From contig NZ_JAIWNC010000014.1 of assembly GCF_020216025.1 (NCBI RefSeq), positions 1-64,000 of the forward strand: a stretch of 64,000 nt of DNA, read 5' to 3'. Position 1 is the first letter of the stretch. The number at the start of each line of letters is the position of its first letter. The translations under genes were made by a program, and so were the position numbers. The notes under the pieces are model-generated. The model did no database searches. It saw only the letters and a list, made by a program, of their open reading frames with translations, and had not been told where the DNA came from. Source of the DNA: Jidongwangia harbinensis (GTDB taxonomy: Bacteria; Actinomycetota; Actinomycetes; Mycobacteriales; Micromonosporaceae). Shown piece by piece: positions 1-7,744 of this stretch.

Positions 1-1
1 C

Positions 2-1243
2 GCGCCCGCGGCGCCCGCGCCCGCGGCGCCCGCGCCAGCCGCGGCCGCGCCAGCCCCGGCCGCCGCCCCGGCCGCCGCCCCGGTCACGCCGACCGTGGTC
101 ACGCCTCCACCGCTTGTGCCGCCGGCGCCGGTGGCCGCCGACCCGGCGGTCGGTCCGGGCTATGAGGTGCAGTACCTCCTGGATGCCGAGCCGGCCGCGG
201 TCGACCGGCTGCGCGAGCGGCTCGACGCGCTGGGCGACTCGCTGGTCGTGGTCGGCACCGGCGAGGGCAGCCCGCCCACCTGGAACGTGCACGTCCACGT
301 GGACGACATCGGCGCCGCGGTGGAGGCCGGCATCGAGTCCGGCCGCCCGCACCGGATCTCGGTCACCCGGCTGGAGGACCGGCGGCTGGGCGACCGTCGT
401 CTGGCGGACCGGCATCCCGAGGACCAGCGTCCGGAGAACAGGCGTCCCGAGGACCGGCGTCCCGAGGACCGGCGTCCCGAGGACCGGCATTCAGCGGACC
501 GGCATTCAGAGGACCGGCGTCTGGAGGACCGGCATCTGGAGGACCGGCGGCACGACCGGCGAACGCCGCTGCCCACCGGACCGGCCGACCCGGACGCCCG
601 CGGCGCCGTGGTGGTGGCCGCCGGGGACGGGCTGACCGCGCTGTTCGCCGCGGAGGGGGTCATGGTGGTCGACCGCAACCCGTCCACCGCCGAGATGCTG
701 GACGCGATCGCGGCCACCGCGGCCGGCCGGGTGGTGCTGCTGCCCAACGACGCCAACACCCACGCGGTCGCCGTCTCGGCGGCGCGGGAGGCCGCGTCCA
801 CCGGTGTACGGGTCAGTGTGGTGCCGACCCGCTCGCCGGTGCAGGCGCTGGCCGCGCTCGCGGTGCGTGACCCGCACCGCCGGTTCTCCGACGACGTGAT
901 CGCGATGGCCGAGGCGGCCGGTGCCTGCCGGTACGGCGAGGTCTGCACCGCGCAGCGGGAGGCGCTCACCATGGCCGGCCGGTGCCGTCCCGGTGACCTG
1001 CTCGGCCTGGTCGACGGCGAGGTGCACATCATCGGTGACGGCCTCGAGCAGGTGTGCCGGCGTCTGCTGGACCGGATGCTCGGCGGCGGCGGCGAGCTGG
1101 CCACGCTGGTCCTCGGTGCGGACGCGCCGGAGACGCTGGAGGCGGCGCTGCGGGAGCACCTGAGCCAGGCGTGGCCGTTCGTGGAGTTGCAGTGCTACAC
1201 CGGCGGCCAGCCCCGGTACCACCTTCTGGTAGGAGTCGAGTGA
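2..1243 (+). CDS. C-terminal part of a DAK2/FakA-like (fatty acid or dihydroxyacetone kinase-like) protein, 5' end outside window
   Basis: The reading frame is open from base 2 and enters through an Ala/Pro-rich linker, so the N-terminal kinase domain lies outside the window. What follows is a small alpha/beta domain (YEVQYLLDA onwards), a charged pentapeptide-repeat linker, and a DegV-like C-terminal domain containing VVLLPNDANTHAVA and ending PRYHLLVGVE. This arrangement and the position directly before recG match the actinobacterial DAK2-domain protein whose Firmicute relative FakA phosphorylates fatty acids together with FakB. The substrate here is unproven. The stop overlaps the recG start by 4 bp (GTGA), so the two are translationally coupled. 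The two low-complexity linkers are unusually long. Confidence 0.85.
   Translation, partial: APAAPAPAAPAPAAAAPAPAAAPAAAPVTPTVVTPPPLVPPAPVAADPAVGPGYEVQYLLDAEPAAVDRLRERLDALGDSLVVVGTGEGSPPTWNVHVHVDDIGAAVEAGIESGRPHRISVTRLEDRRLGDRRLADRHPEDQRPENRRPEDRRPEDRRPEDRHSADRHSEDRRLEDRHLEDRRHDRRTPLPTGPADPDARGAVVVAAGDGLTALFAAEGVMVVDRNPSTAEMLDAIAATAAGRVVLLPNDANTHAVAVSAAREAASTGVRVSVVPTRSPVQALAALAVRDPHRRFSDDVIAMAEAAGACRYGEVCTAQREALTMAGRCRPGDLLGLVDGEVHIIGDGLEQVCRRLLDRMLGGGGELATLVLGADAPETLEAALREHLSQAWPFVELQCYTGGQPRYHLLVGVE
371..562 (+). repeat. In-frame 15-bp tandem repeat coding a charged pentapeptide
   Basis: About 13 tandem 15-bp units encode variations of the pentapeptide PEDRR (LEDRR, LGDRR, PEDRR, SADRH and so on). 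The central units around 441-485 are identical or nearly so, with the outer ones diverged. The array sits between two folded domains of the FakA-like protein and keeps the frame. It looks like an expandable linker and may vary in copy number between strains. Confidence 0.85.
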
Positions 1244-3444
1244 CCGAGACGACGACCGCCACCACCACCGGCACACCGCTGGGCAAGGTGCTGGGGGAGA
1301 AGACCGCGAAGGCGCTGGCCACCCACCTCGAGCTGCACACGGCCGGCGACCTGATCTACCACTTCCCGCGCCGCTACGACGAGCGTGGCGAGCACACCGA
1401 CATGCGGAAACTCACCGTGGGCGAGCAGGTCACGCTGCTGGCCCAGGTGAAATCCACGACGGTACGCCCGATGCGGGCCCGCAAGGGCACGATGCTGGAG
1501 ATCACCGTCGGCGACGGGTCCGGGGCAACGCTGACCTGCACCTTCTTCAATCAGGCGTGGCGGGAGCGGGAGTTGCGTACCGGCCGGTGGGGGTTGTTCG
1601 CGGGCAAGGTGACGGACTTCCGTGGCAAGCGCCAGCTCAACGGCCCGGCCTACCAGTTGCTGAGCGCGGACGCGACGCAGGACGAGGCGGCCGAGGAGAT
1701 CGAGGAGTTCGCCGGCGCGCTGATTCCGGTCTATCCGGCCGCGCAGGCGGTGCCGACCTGGGTGATCGCCAAGTGCGTGCGGACCGTGCTGGACACGTTC
1801 TCGCCGCCGGACGACCCGTTGCCGGGTGCGGTGCGGGTGAACCGGAACCTGATCGGCATCGGCACCGCGCTGCGGGAGATCCACCGGCCCACGTCCAAGG
1901 AGGATCTGTACCGCGCGAAGTACCGGCTGAAGTGGGACGAGGCGTTCGCCGTACAGCTGACTCTGGTGCAGCGCAAGGCCCGCGCGGCCGCATCGCCGGG
2001 CCGGGCCCGGCCACGCACTCCGGACGGGCTGCTGGCCGCGTTCGACGCGGCCCTGCCCTATGAGCTGACCGAGGGGCAGCGCGCGGTGGGCGAGGAGATC
2101 GCGGCGGACCTGGACCGGCCGCATCCGATGCACCGGCTGCTGCAGGGCGAGGTGGGTTCCGGCAAGACGCTGGTCGCGGTGCGGGCCATGCTGCAGGTGG
2201 TGGACTCCGGCGGACAGGCCGCGCTGCTGGCGCCCACCGAGGTGCTGGCCACCCAGCACCACCGCAGCATCGGTGCGCAGCTGGGCCCGCTGGGCCGGGC
2301 CGGTGAGCTGGACGGCGACGAGCGCGGCACCCAGCTGACGCTGATCACCGGCTCGCTCGGGGCGGCGGCCCGGCGGGCGGCGCTGGCCAAGGTGGCGGAC
2401 GGCACCGCCGGGATCGTGGTGGGCACGCACGCGCTGCTGTACGAGGGCGTCGACTTCCACGATCTGGGCCTGGTGGTGGTGGACGAGCAGCACCGGTTCG
2501 GGGTGGAGCAGCGGGACGCGTTGCGGGCCAAGGCCGCGCAGCCGCCGCACGTGCTGGTGATGACCGCGACGCCGATCCCGCGCACGGTGGCCATGACGGT
2601 GTACGGCGACCTGGAGACGTCCACGCTGACGCAACTGCCCCGGGGCCGTTCGCCGATCGCCTCGCACGTGGTGCCGGCGGCGGACAAGCCGGCGTTCCTG
2701 GACCGGGCCTGGCGCCGGCTGCGCGAGGAGGTGCAGGCCGGACACCAGGCGTACGTGGTGTGTCCGCGGATCGGGTCGGTCACCGGTGACGAGGAGGAGG
2801 AGCCGGCCGGGGACGGGGGGTCCGAACGGCGGCCGCCGCTCGCGGTGACCGAGGTGGCGCCGATCCTCGCCGAGGGGCCGCTGCACGGGCTGCGGATCGC
2901 GGTGCTGCACGGCAAGATGCCGGCCGACGAGAAGGACGCGGTGATGCGCCGGTTCGCCGCCGGTGACCTGGATGTGCTCGTCGCCACCACGGTGATCGAG
3001 GTGGGCGTGGACGTACCGAACGCGACCGTCATGATCATCATGGATGCCGACCGGTTCGGGGTGTCGCAGCTCCACCAGCTCCGTGGCCGGGTGGGCCGGG
3101 GTTCGGCGCCCGGCATCTGCCTGCTGGTCACCGAAGCGGTGGAGGGCTCGGCGGCGCGGGAACGGCTGGACGCGGTGGCGTCCACCACGGACGGCTTCAA
3201 GCTCTCCGAGATCGACCTGGAGCAGCGCCGGGAGGGTGACGTGCTCGGCGCCTCCCAGTCCGGCAAGCTCTCCCACCTGCGGCTGCTGTCCCTGTTGCGG
3301 GACGCGAAACTGATCACCGACGCCCGCGCCGAGGCCGCCGAGCTGGTGCGCGACGACCCCACGCTGGCCCGGCATCCGGCGCTGGCCGCCTCGGTCGCCG
3401 CGCTGGTCGACGCCGACCGCGCCGAGTATTTGGAGAAGGGATGA
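1240..3444 (+). CDS. recG: ATP-dependent DNA helicase RecG
   Basis: A 734-residue RecG, which remodels stalled replication forks and branch-migrates Holliday junctions. The GTG at 1240 is chosen because it overlaps the upstream stop (GTGA) and the RecG-like sequence begins there; longer frames are antisense-like filler. The order is an N-terminal wedge/OB region, Walker A GEVGSGKT near residue 303, DEQH box VVDEQHRFG near 413, TATPIPRT, then the second helicase lobe with HGKMPADEK, TVIEVGVDVPNA and QLRGRVGRG near 613. A short acidic insert (DEEEEPAGDGG) lies between the lobes. Length is slightly above the usual 690 because of this insert and the N-terminal Thr-rich stretch. Its last 4 bp overlap the next gene. 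Confidence 0.97.
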   Translation: MTETTTATTTGTPLGKVLGEKTAKALATHLELHTAGDLIYHFPRRYDERGEHTDMRKLTVGEQVTLLAQVKSTTVRPMRARKGTMLEITVGDGSGATLTCTFFNQAWRERELRTGRWGLFAGKVTDFRGKRQLNGPAYQLLSADATQDEAAEEIEEFAGALIPVYPAAQAVPTWVIAKCVRTVLDTFSPPDDPLPGAVRVNRNLIGIGTALREIHRPTSKEDLYRAKYRLKWDEAFAVQLTLVQRKARAAASPGRARPRTPDGLLAAFDAALPYELTEGQRAVGEEIAADLDRPHPMHRLLQGEVGSGKTLVAVRAMLQVVDSGGQAALLAPTEVLATQHHRSIGAQLGPLGRAGELDGDERGTQLTLITGSLGAAARRAALAKVADGTAGIVVGTHALLYEGVDFHDLGLVVVDEQHRFGVEQRDALRAKAAQPPHVLVMTATPIPRTVAMTVYGDLETSTLTQLPRGRSPIASHVVPAADKPAFLDRAWRRLREEVQAGHQAYVVCPRIGSVTGDEEEEPAGDGGSERRPPLAVTEVAPILAEGPLHGLRIAVLHGKMPADEKDAVMRRFAAGDLDVLVATTVIEVGVDVPNATVMIIMDADRFGVSQLHQLRGRVGRGSAPGICLLVTEAVEGSAARERLDAVASTTDGFKLSEIDLEQRREGDVLGASQSGKLSHLRLLSLLRDAKLITDARAEAAELVRDDPTLARHPALAASVAALVDADRAEYLEKG

Positions 3445-3779
3445 TTCTGCACTTCTGCGGCCGCGCCGACTGGGACGCGGCGCGCGCCACCGGGCGGTAC
3501 GCCGCCGACACGCTCGCCACCCAGGGCTTCATCCACTGTTCCACCGCCGAGCAGGTGCACCTGCCGGCCAACGCCATCGCGCACGGCCGGACCGACCTGG
3601 TGCTGCTCACCATCGACGAGGAGCGGCTACCGGAGCCGGTGGTCTGGGAGGCGGGTGACCCGCCGGACCCGGGTGGAATGCTGTTCCCGCACGTGTACGG
3701 GCCGATCCCGGTGGACGCGGTGGTCGCGGTGGAACCGTTCCGGCCCGCGCCGGACGGCACGTTCGCGCCGCTGGCCTGA
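3441..3779 (+). CDS. DUF952 family protein
   Basis: A 112-residue protein starting MILHFCGRADWDAA with the family hallmark GFIHCSTAEQV and a C-terminal HVYGPIPVDAVVAVEPF. DUF952 proteins are small, cytoplasmic and of unknown reaction; the conserved His/Cys/Ser cluster suggests an enzyme or ligand-binding site. The ATG overlaps the recG stop (ATGA), so it is co-translated with recG. It is the last gene of the operon and runs into the large inverted repeat downstream. Confidence 0.88.
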   Translation: MILHFCGRADWDAARATGRYAADTLATQGFIHCSTAEQVHLPANAIAHGRTDLVLLTIDEERLPEPVVWEAGDPPDPGGMLFPHVYGPIPVDAVVAVEPFRPAPDGTFAPLA

Positions 3780-3784
3780 GCGCA

Positions 3785-3964
3785 CACAGACGGAAGGGGC
3801 GCGCCCCCCCGGGGGGGGGCGCCCCCGGCGGGGGGTGGGGGGGGTTTAGGGGGGGGTCATAAACGTGTGGAGCCGCGCCGGCCGCCCGGGCGGCGCGGCG
3901 GGCCGGCCCCCCCCCCGCGGGCGGGGGCGCGCCGCCGGGGGGGGGCGCGCCCCTTCCGTCTGTG
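3785..3964. repeat. Large inverted repeat with homopolymeric G/C core (probable bidirectional terminator, possibly misassembled)
   Basis: A perfect 26-bp inverted repeat has arms at 3785-3810 and 3939-3964; the outer arm reads CACAGACGGAAGGGGCGCGC. Between the arms lie runs of eight or nine G or C and further nested palindromes around 3874-3905. It separates the convergent DUF952 and LPXTG genes, which fits a bidirectional terminator. The simple homopolymer runs are unlike the rest of the window and are typical of places where sequencing or assembly goes wrong. Confidence 0.75.
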
Positions 3965-3973
3965 GAGCTGTGA

Positions 3974-4885
3974 TCAGGCGGTGAACTTCAGCTTGCGACG
4001 GCGGGCCACCACGAACATGGCGCCACCGGCGGCCAGCAGCAGGGCCGCACCACCGGCGATGCCGCCGGCGGCCGCACCGGTCACGGGCAGCTCGTCGCCG
4101 CCGCCGCTGCCGGACTCGCAGCCCTCGGGGGTCTCGTAGGCGATGGTCTCGCTCTCCTCGACGCCCTCGACGGAGACGGTGAGCTTGAAGCCCTCCGACG
4201 CGCTGAACTTCTCGGTCTTCTTCTCACCCGGCTTGACGGTGAGGGTGCGCTCCTCGCCCTTGCTCGTCTTGAGCTTCAGGGTGATCTCGACACCGTTCTT
4301 CGGGTTGTCCAGGCCGATCGTCATGGTGTCGCAGTCGGCCTCGAGGATCGGGGTCGCGGTGCCCAGCTCGGGCAGCTGCGGCTCCTCCGGCTGCTCGGGA
4401 GTCTCGGGCTGTTCCGGCTGCTCGGGAGTCTCGGGCTGCTCGGGAGTCTCGGGCTGCTCCGGCGTCTCCGGCTCGCACTTCTCGGTCGGCCGCTGGACGA
4501 CGCCGGTGTGTGCGCCGGTGTGGCGGTTGTTGAACGCGACGTCGACGGTGAGCGAGACCTCGCCGACGTTCGCCGGGACCAGCTGCTCGCTGGTGAGCGT
4601 GTTCTTGCTCTTCCGGTCGAGTTCAGCGTCGACCTTGATGTCACCGGTCAGCGTGGCACCGGCGGGGTTGGTGGTGACGGTCTTGATGGTGCCCTTGACG
4701 CCCCAGATGTTGGTGGCGGTCCAGGTGACCTTCCAGCCGTCCTCGGCCACACAGGTCGCGGTGCCCTTAACCGTGGGGTGAGTGGCCATGGCGGGCGCGG
4801 CGAAAGCCACGGCACCGGCCATACCCAGGAACGTGCCGGCGATGACGGCCGTGGTGCGGCGGAGGGGGGACTTCAGCAGGTTCAC
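3974..4885 (-). CDS. LPXTG-type cell-wall-anchored surface protein
   Basis: A 303-residue secreted protein. The GTG at 4885 is preceded by AGGAG at good spacing and opens a classical signal peptide (basic start, hydrophobic core, AAPAMA cleavage site). The mature part starts THPTVKGTATC, contains an Ig/beta-like region, then a PEQPE/TPEQPE repeat linker and a second beta-rich domain (ATPILEADCDTMTIGLDN). It ends with LPVTG, a hydrophobic helix and the charged tail RRRKLKF, the sortase sorting signal. Sortase would link it to peptidoglycan; no sortase gene is in the window. The ligand or role is not recognisable. Transcribed convergently to the recG operon. Confidence 0.9.
   Translation of the reverse strand: MNLLKSPLRRTTAVIAGTFLGMAGAVAFAAPAMATHPTVKGTATCVAEDGWKVTWTATNIWGVKGTIKTVTTNPAGATLTGDIKVDAELDRKSKNTLTSEQLVPANVGEVSLTVDVAFNNRHTGAHTGVVQRPTEKCEPETPEQPETPEQPETPEQPEQPETPEQPEEPQLPELGTATPILEADCDTMTIGLDNPKNGVEITLKLKTSKGEERTLTVKPGEKKTEKFSASEGFKLTVSVEGVEESETIAYETPEGCESGSGGGDELPVTGAAAGGIAGGAALLLAAGGAMFVVARRRKLKFTA
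4391..4453 (-). repeat. 18-bp repeats coding the PEQPE linker
   Basis: Three perfect copies of CTGCTCGGGAGTCTCGGG occur at 4391-4408, 4418-4435 and 4436-4453, the last two head to tail. They encode the Pro/Glu/Gln-rich spacer that would lift the surface domain away from the wall. Confidence 0.85.
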
Positions 4886-5206
4886 GCGTACTCCTGTGAT
4901 GAGAGCATGGGGTACGGCGCGCGGAGGCGAGGCGATCGCCGGCATTGGACGAGAGCCTTGCGACGCGCCTCCCCGCGTCGTCGTGTCGGCGGCGTACCGA
5001 CGACACAGCCCCGTGACCATAGCCAGTTAGGTCGATCTGTGGAATCTCTCAGGGGACCTTAATGGCGATGTTGTACATCTGAGACTTTCGCTATACCGAG
5101 CGGGGTTTTGTCGATGCGTTCGGTATAGATGGCGTCCGAAAAGTTCACTCCGGAGTGGTTGCTCCGGCCTGGTGACGTAGCGTCAGGACGTGCTAAGAGA
5201 GGCCAC
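4886..5206. other. Divergent intergenic region between LPXTG gene and rsmD
   Basis: 321 bp without a convincing gene. It is less GC-rich than its surroundings and must hold promoters for both directions. It contains the inverted repeat listed at 5091-5128 and a 12-bp perfect palindrome CACTCCGGAGTG at 5146-5157 about 50 bp before rsmD. I cannot assign -10 or -35 boxes with confidence. Confidence 0.5.
5091..5128. promoter_or_regulatory. 9-bp inverted repeat upstream of rsmD (possible operator)
   Basis: CTATACCGA at 5091-5099 and its exact complement TCGGTATAG at 5120-5128 are separated by 20 bp in an AT-richer patch. The spacing of centres (29 bp) is close to three helical turns, as for a dimeric or looped regulator. 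No T-run follows, so it is unlikely to be a terminator. The regulator is unknown. Confidence 0.4.
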
Positions 5207-5782
5207 ATGACCAGGATCATCGCCGGGGTGCACGGCGGCCGGCGGCTGACCGCCCCCACCGGTGCGCAGACCCGGCCCACCGCCGACCGGGTGCGCGAGG
5301 CGCTCTTCAGTGCCCTCGAGGCGATGACCGATCTGGACGGTGCGCGGGTCGCCGACCTCTACGCCGGCTCCGGCGCGGTGGGTCTGGAGGCGCTGTCCCG
5401 CGGCGCCGCGTTCGCGCTGCTCGTCGAGTCGGACGCCCGGGCCGCCCGGATCATCCGGGACAACATCGTGGCGCTCCGGGTCGGCCCGTCCGCCCGCCTG
5501 GTCACCGGCCGGGTCGCGCAGGTGCTGGCCACGCCGCCGGACGGCGGGCCGTACGACGTGGTGTTCGCGGATCCGCCGTACGCGCTCACCGACGCCGAGG
5601 TGACCGAGGTGCAGCAGGCCCTGGTGGACCACGGGTGGCTGGCGCCGGACGCCGTGGTGGTGCTGGAACGCTCGACCCGTACCGAGGTTCGCGGAGTGGG
5701 CCTGAGCTGGGTGGACGGCATCACCGCGGAGCGCAGTCGCAAGTACGGGGAGACCACCCTTTGGTACGGTCGCCGATCATGA
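5207..5782 (+). CDS. rsmD: 16S rRNA (guanine(966)-N2)-methyltransferase RsmD
   Basis: A 191-residue SAM-dependent methyltransferase that modifies G966 of 16S rRNA in the 30S subunit. MTRIIAGVHGGRRL is the typical N-terminus. The SAM loop reads VADLYAGSGAVGLEAL and the catalytic DPPY motif is in VVFADPPYAL near residue 122. The ATG at 5207 follows GAGAGG and is preferred over the upstream in-frame ATG at 5129, which lacks family similarity. The stop overlaps the coaD start (ATGA), a widely conserved pairing. Confidence 0.95.
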   Translation: MTRIIAGVHGGRRLTAPTGAQTRPTADRVREALFSALEAMTDLDGARVADLYAGSGAVGLEALSRGAAFALLVESDARAARIIRDNIVALRVGPSARLVTGRVAQVLATPPDGGPYDVVFADPPYALTDAEVTEVQQALVDHGWLAPDAVVVLERSTRTEVRGVGLSWVDGITAERSRKYGETTLWYGRRS

Positions 5783-6258
5783 GACGAGCGGTCTGTCCAG
5801 GCTCCTTCGATCCGGTCACCAACGGGCACCTCGACATCGTCGGGCGGGCCAGTCGGCTCTTCGACGAGGTGATCATCGGCGTACTGATCAACCACTCCAA
5901 GACCGGCCTGTTCAGCATCGAGGAACGCCTCGAGATGCTGCGCCAGGCGACCGCGGACTATCCCAACGTCCGGGTCGAGTCGTTCCACGGTCTGCTCGTC
6001 GACTTCTGCCGGAGCCAGCAGGCGGCCGTGGTGATCAAGGGCCTGCGCGCGGTCAGCGATTTCGACTACGAGTTGCAGATGGCGCAGATGAACATCGGTC
6101 TGTCCGGCGTGGAGACATTGTTCATGCCGACCAACCCGCTCTATTCCTTCCTCTCCTCCAGCCTGGTCAAGGACGTGGTGAAGTGGGGTGGCGACGCCTC
6201 GCCGTACGTGCCCGACTTCGTGGGGGAGCGCCTGGTCGGCCGGCTCCGGGAGACCTGA
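5779..6258 (+). CDS. coaD: Phosphopantetheine adenylyltransferase
   Basis: A 159-residue enzyme of coenzyme A synthesis that transfers AMP from ATP to 4'-phosphopantetheine. The nucleotidyltransferase signature GSFDPVTNGHLDIV is at residues 8-21 and the C-terminal YSFLSSSLVKDVVKWGGD motif is intact. Length equals the bacterial family norm. It is co-translated with rsmD through a 4-bp overlap. Confidence 0.97.
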   Translation: MRRAVCPGSFDPVTNGHLDIVGRASRLFDEVIIGVLINHSKTGLFSIEERLEMLRQATADYPNVRVESFHGLLVDFCRSQQAAVVIKGLRAVSDFDYELQMAQMNIGLSGVETLFMPTNPLYSFLSSSLVKDVVKWGGDASPYVPDFVGERLVGRLRET

Positions 6259-6364
6259 GCCTCCCCGACGCGCCGGACGCGGCCCATCATGGGGTCTGGG
6301 CTGTCACGCAGTAACGTGATCGCACCACGCTGCGTGGGTGGGTTATGACAGGAGTGAGGCGCCG

Positions 6365-6862
6365 GTGGATCCGCTCGACCGCATCGACGAGATCATCGCC
6401 ATGGTGGAATCTGCGCGAGCCGTGCCGATGTCGCGCACCAATTTCATGTTCGAACGTGCCGAGATGATCGCCATCCTCGACGAGCTGCGCGCCGAACTGC
6501 CCGGGGACCTGCGCCGGGCGGCGGCCCTGCTGGAGGAGCGCGACAAGATCATCGATGCCGGCAAGCGGGAGGCCGACCGGATCATCAGCGAGGGTGAGAC
6601 GGAACACGCCCGCCTGGTGTCGGTGAACGAGATCACCGTCTCGGCCGAGCACGAGGGTGCCCGGATCATCGGCGAGGCACGCGCCGAGGCCCAGCGGCTG
6701 CGCGAGGAGGTCGACGACTACGTCGACACCGCCCTGGCCAACTTCGAACAGTTCCTCACCAGGGCGCTGTCGTCGATCGAACGTGGCCGCGACAAGATGC
6801 ACGCGCTGCGCGAGATCGGCACGTTCCAGGGTGAGGACGCGGAGCGCCCGCTGCCGTTCTGA
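6365..6862 (+). CDS. SepIVA-like DivIVA-type cell division/envelope protein
   Basis: A 165-residue, mostly helical protein matching the mycobacterial septation factor SepIVA (the Rv2927c type) in sequence and position before the DUF177-rpmF genes. Shared features are an N-terminal IDEIIAMVESARAVPMS segment, a central Ala/Glu-rich coiled coil (GKREADRIISEGETEHARL) and the C-terminal YVDTALANFEQFLTRALSSI. SepIVA acts in septum and polar growth; that role is inferred here. It is much shorter than the mycobacterial protein because the coiled coil has fewer repeats. The GTG at 6365 follows GAGG; an in-frame GTG at 6338 is the alternative. Automated pipelines often mislabel it as ATP synthase subunit B. 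Confidence 0.8.
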   Translation: MDPLDRIDEIIAMVESARAVPMSRTNFMFERAEMIAILDELRAELPGDLRRAAALLEERDKIIDAGKREADRIISEGETEHARLVSVNEITVSAEHEGARIIGEARAEAQRLREEVDDYVDTALANFEQFLTRALSSIERGRDKMHALREIGTFQGEDAERPLPF

Positions 6863-6947
6863 TCCGATCCCGCCGGGCCGGTTCGACGCTCGGGCACCTG
6901 CTCAGGTAACCTTTCCTGTCGGCCTGAACCGCCGGCCGGAGTTCACT

Positions 6948-7556
6948 ATGCCCAAGCATCCGCAGAGCCACCTCGATCCCAGGCAGCCGCTGGTCGTCGA
7001 CACGACGAAGCTTCCGCGCCAGCCTGGGGCGACGCGTGCCCTGAAACGGGTGGTGCCGGCACCGGCGGACCTCGGCCTGGAGTTGATCTCGGTCCCGGTC
7101 GGGTCCGACGTCGAGCTCGATCTGACGCTCACGTCGGTCTCCGAAGGGGTCTATGTCAGCGGCAACGTCCGTGGCGTCGTCGCCGGCGACTGCGGCCGCT
7201 GCCTGGACGAGATCTCCGAGTCGTTCGACGTGCCCATCGCGGAGCTGTTCGCCTATGCGGACAGCACCACGGAGGAGACCACGGACACCGACGAGGTGGG
7301 GCGGATGCAGGGTGACCTGCTGGACCTGGAACCGGCGGTACGGGACGCGGTGGTGCTCACGCTGCCGACCAACCCGGTCTGCCGGCCGGACTGCCCAGGG
7401 TTGTGCCCCGACTGTGGGGCTCATCTCGCCGACCTCCCGGCTGACCACAGCCACGAGGCCGTCGACCCGCGGTGGGCCGCTCTGGGGAACCTGTCGACGA
7501 CAGAGTTGCCCGAGGCGGCTTCACCGCATCGCAAGCAAAATCGGATCGAGGAGTAG
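6948..7556 (+). CDS. DUF177 (YceD-like) protein, rpmF-associated
   Basis: A 202-residue protein of the DUF177/YceD family, almost always encoded next to rpmF. Plant and bacterial relatives take part in 23S rRNA accumulation or ribosome assembly. Visible motifs are GDCGRCLDEI near residue 81 and a C-terminal Cys-rich stretch NPVCRPDCPGLCPDCGAHL that could bind zinc. The ATG at 6948 begins the family-like region. It lies 5 bp before rpmF and is surely co-transcribed with it. Confidence 0.9.
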   Translation: MPKHPQSHLDPRQPLVVDTTKLPRQPGATRALKRVVPAPADLGLELISVPVGSDVELDLTLTSVSEGVYVSGNVRGVVAGDCGRCLDEISESFDVPIAELFAYADSTTEETTDTDEVGRMQGDLLDLEPAVRDAVVLTLPTNPVCRPDCPGLCPDCGAHLADLPADHSHEAVDPRWAALGNLSTTELPEAASPHRKQNRIEE

Positions 7557-7561
7557 GTACC

Positions 7562-7735
7562 GTGGCCGTCCCCAAGCGCAAAATGTCGCGCAGCAACACC
7601 CGCTCGCGGCGGGCCAACTGGAAGGCGACCGCGGTCAAGACCGTGGCGTGCCCCCAGTGCAAGTCGCCGCACCTGCCGCACACCGCGTGCGGGGTCTGCG
7701 GCACCTACAACGGCCGCCAGGTCATCGAGGTCTGA
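7562..7735 (+). CDS. rpmF: 50S ribosomal protein L32
   Basis: A 57-residue L32 starting MAVPKRKMSRSNTRSRR, with the zinc-ribbon cysteines CPQC and CGVC as in the zinc-containing (C+) paralog. The GTG start at 7562 follows AGGAG. It sits in the usual DUF177-rpmF-plsX order, which couples ribosome and phospholipid genes. Confidence 0.97.
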   Translation: MAVPKRKMSRSNTRSRRANWKATAVKTVACPQCKSPHLPHTACGVCGTYNGRQVIEV

Positions 7736-7744
7736 TCCTTCGGA

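Noticed and set aside
1195..3375. 726-codon open frame antisense to recG
   Set aside because: His/Arg/Gln/Val-rich composition typical of the complement of high-GC genes; recG on the other strand has all helicase motifs.
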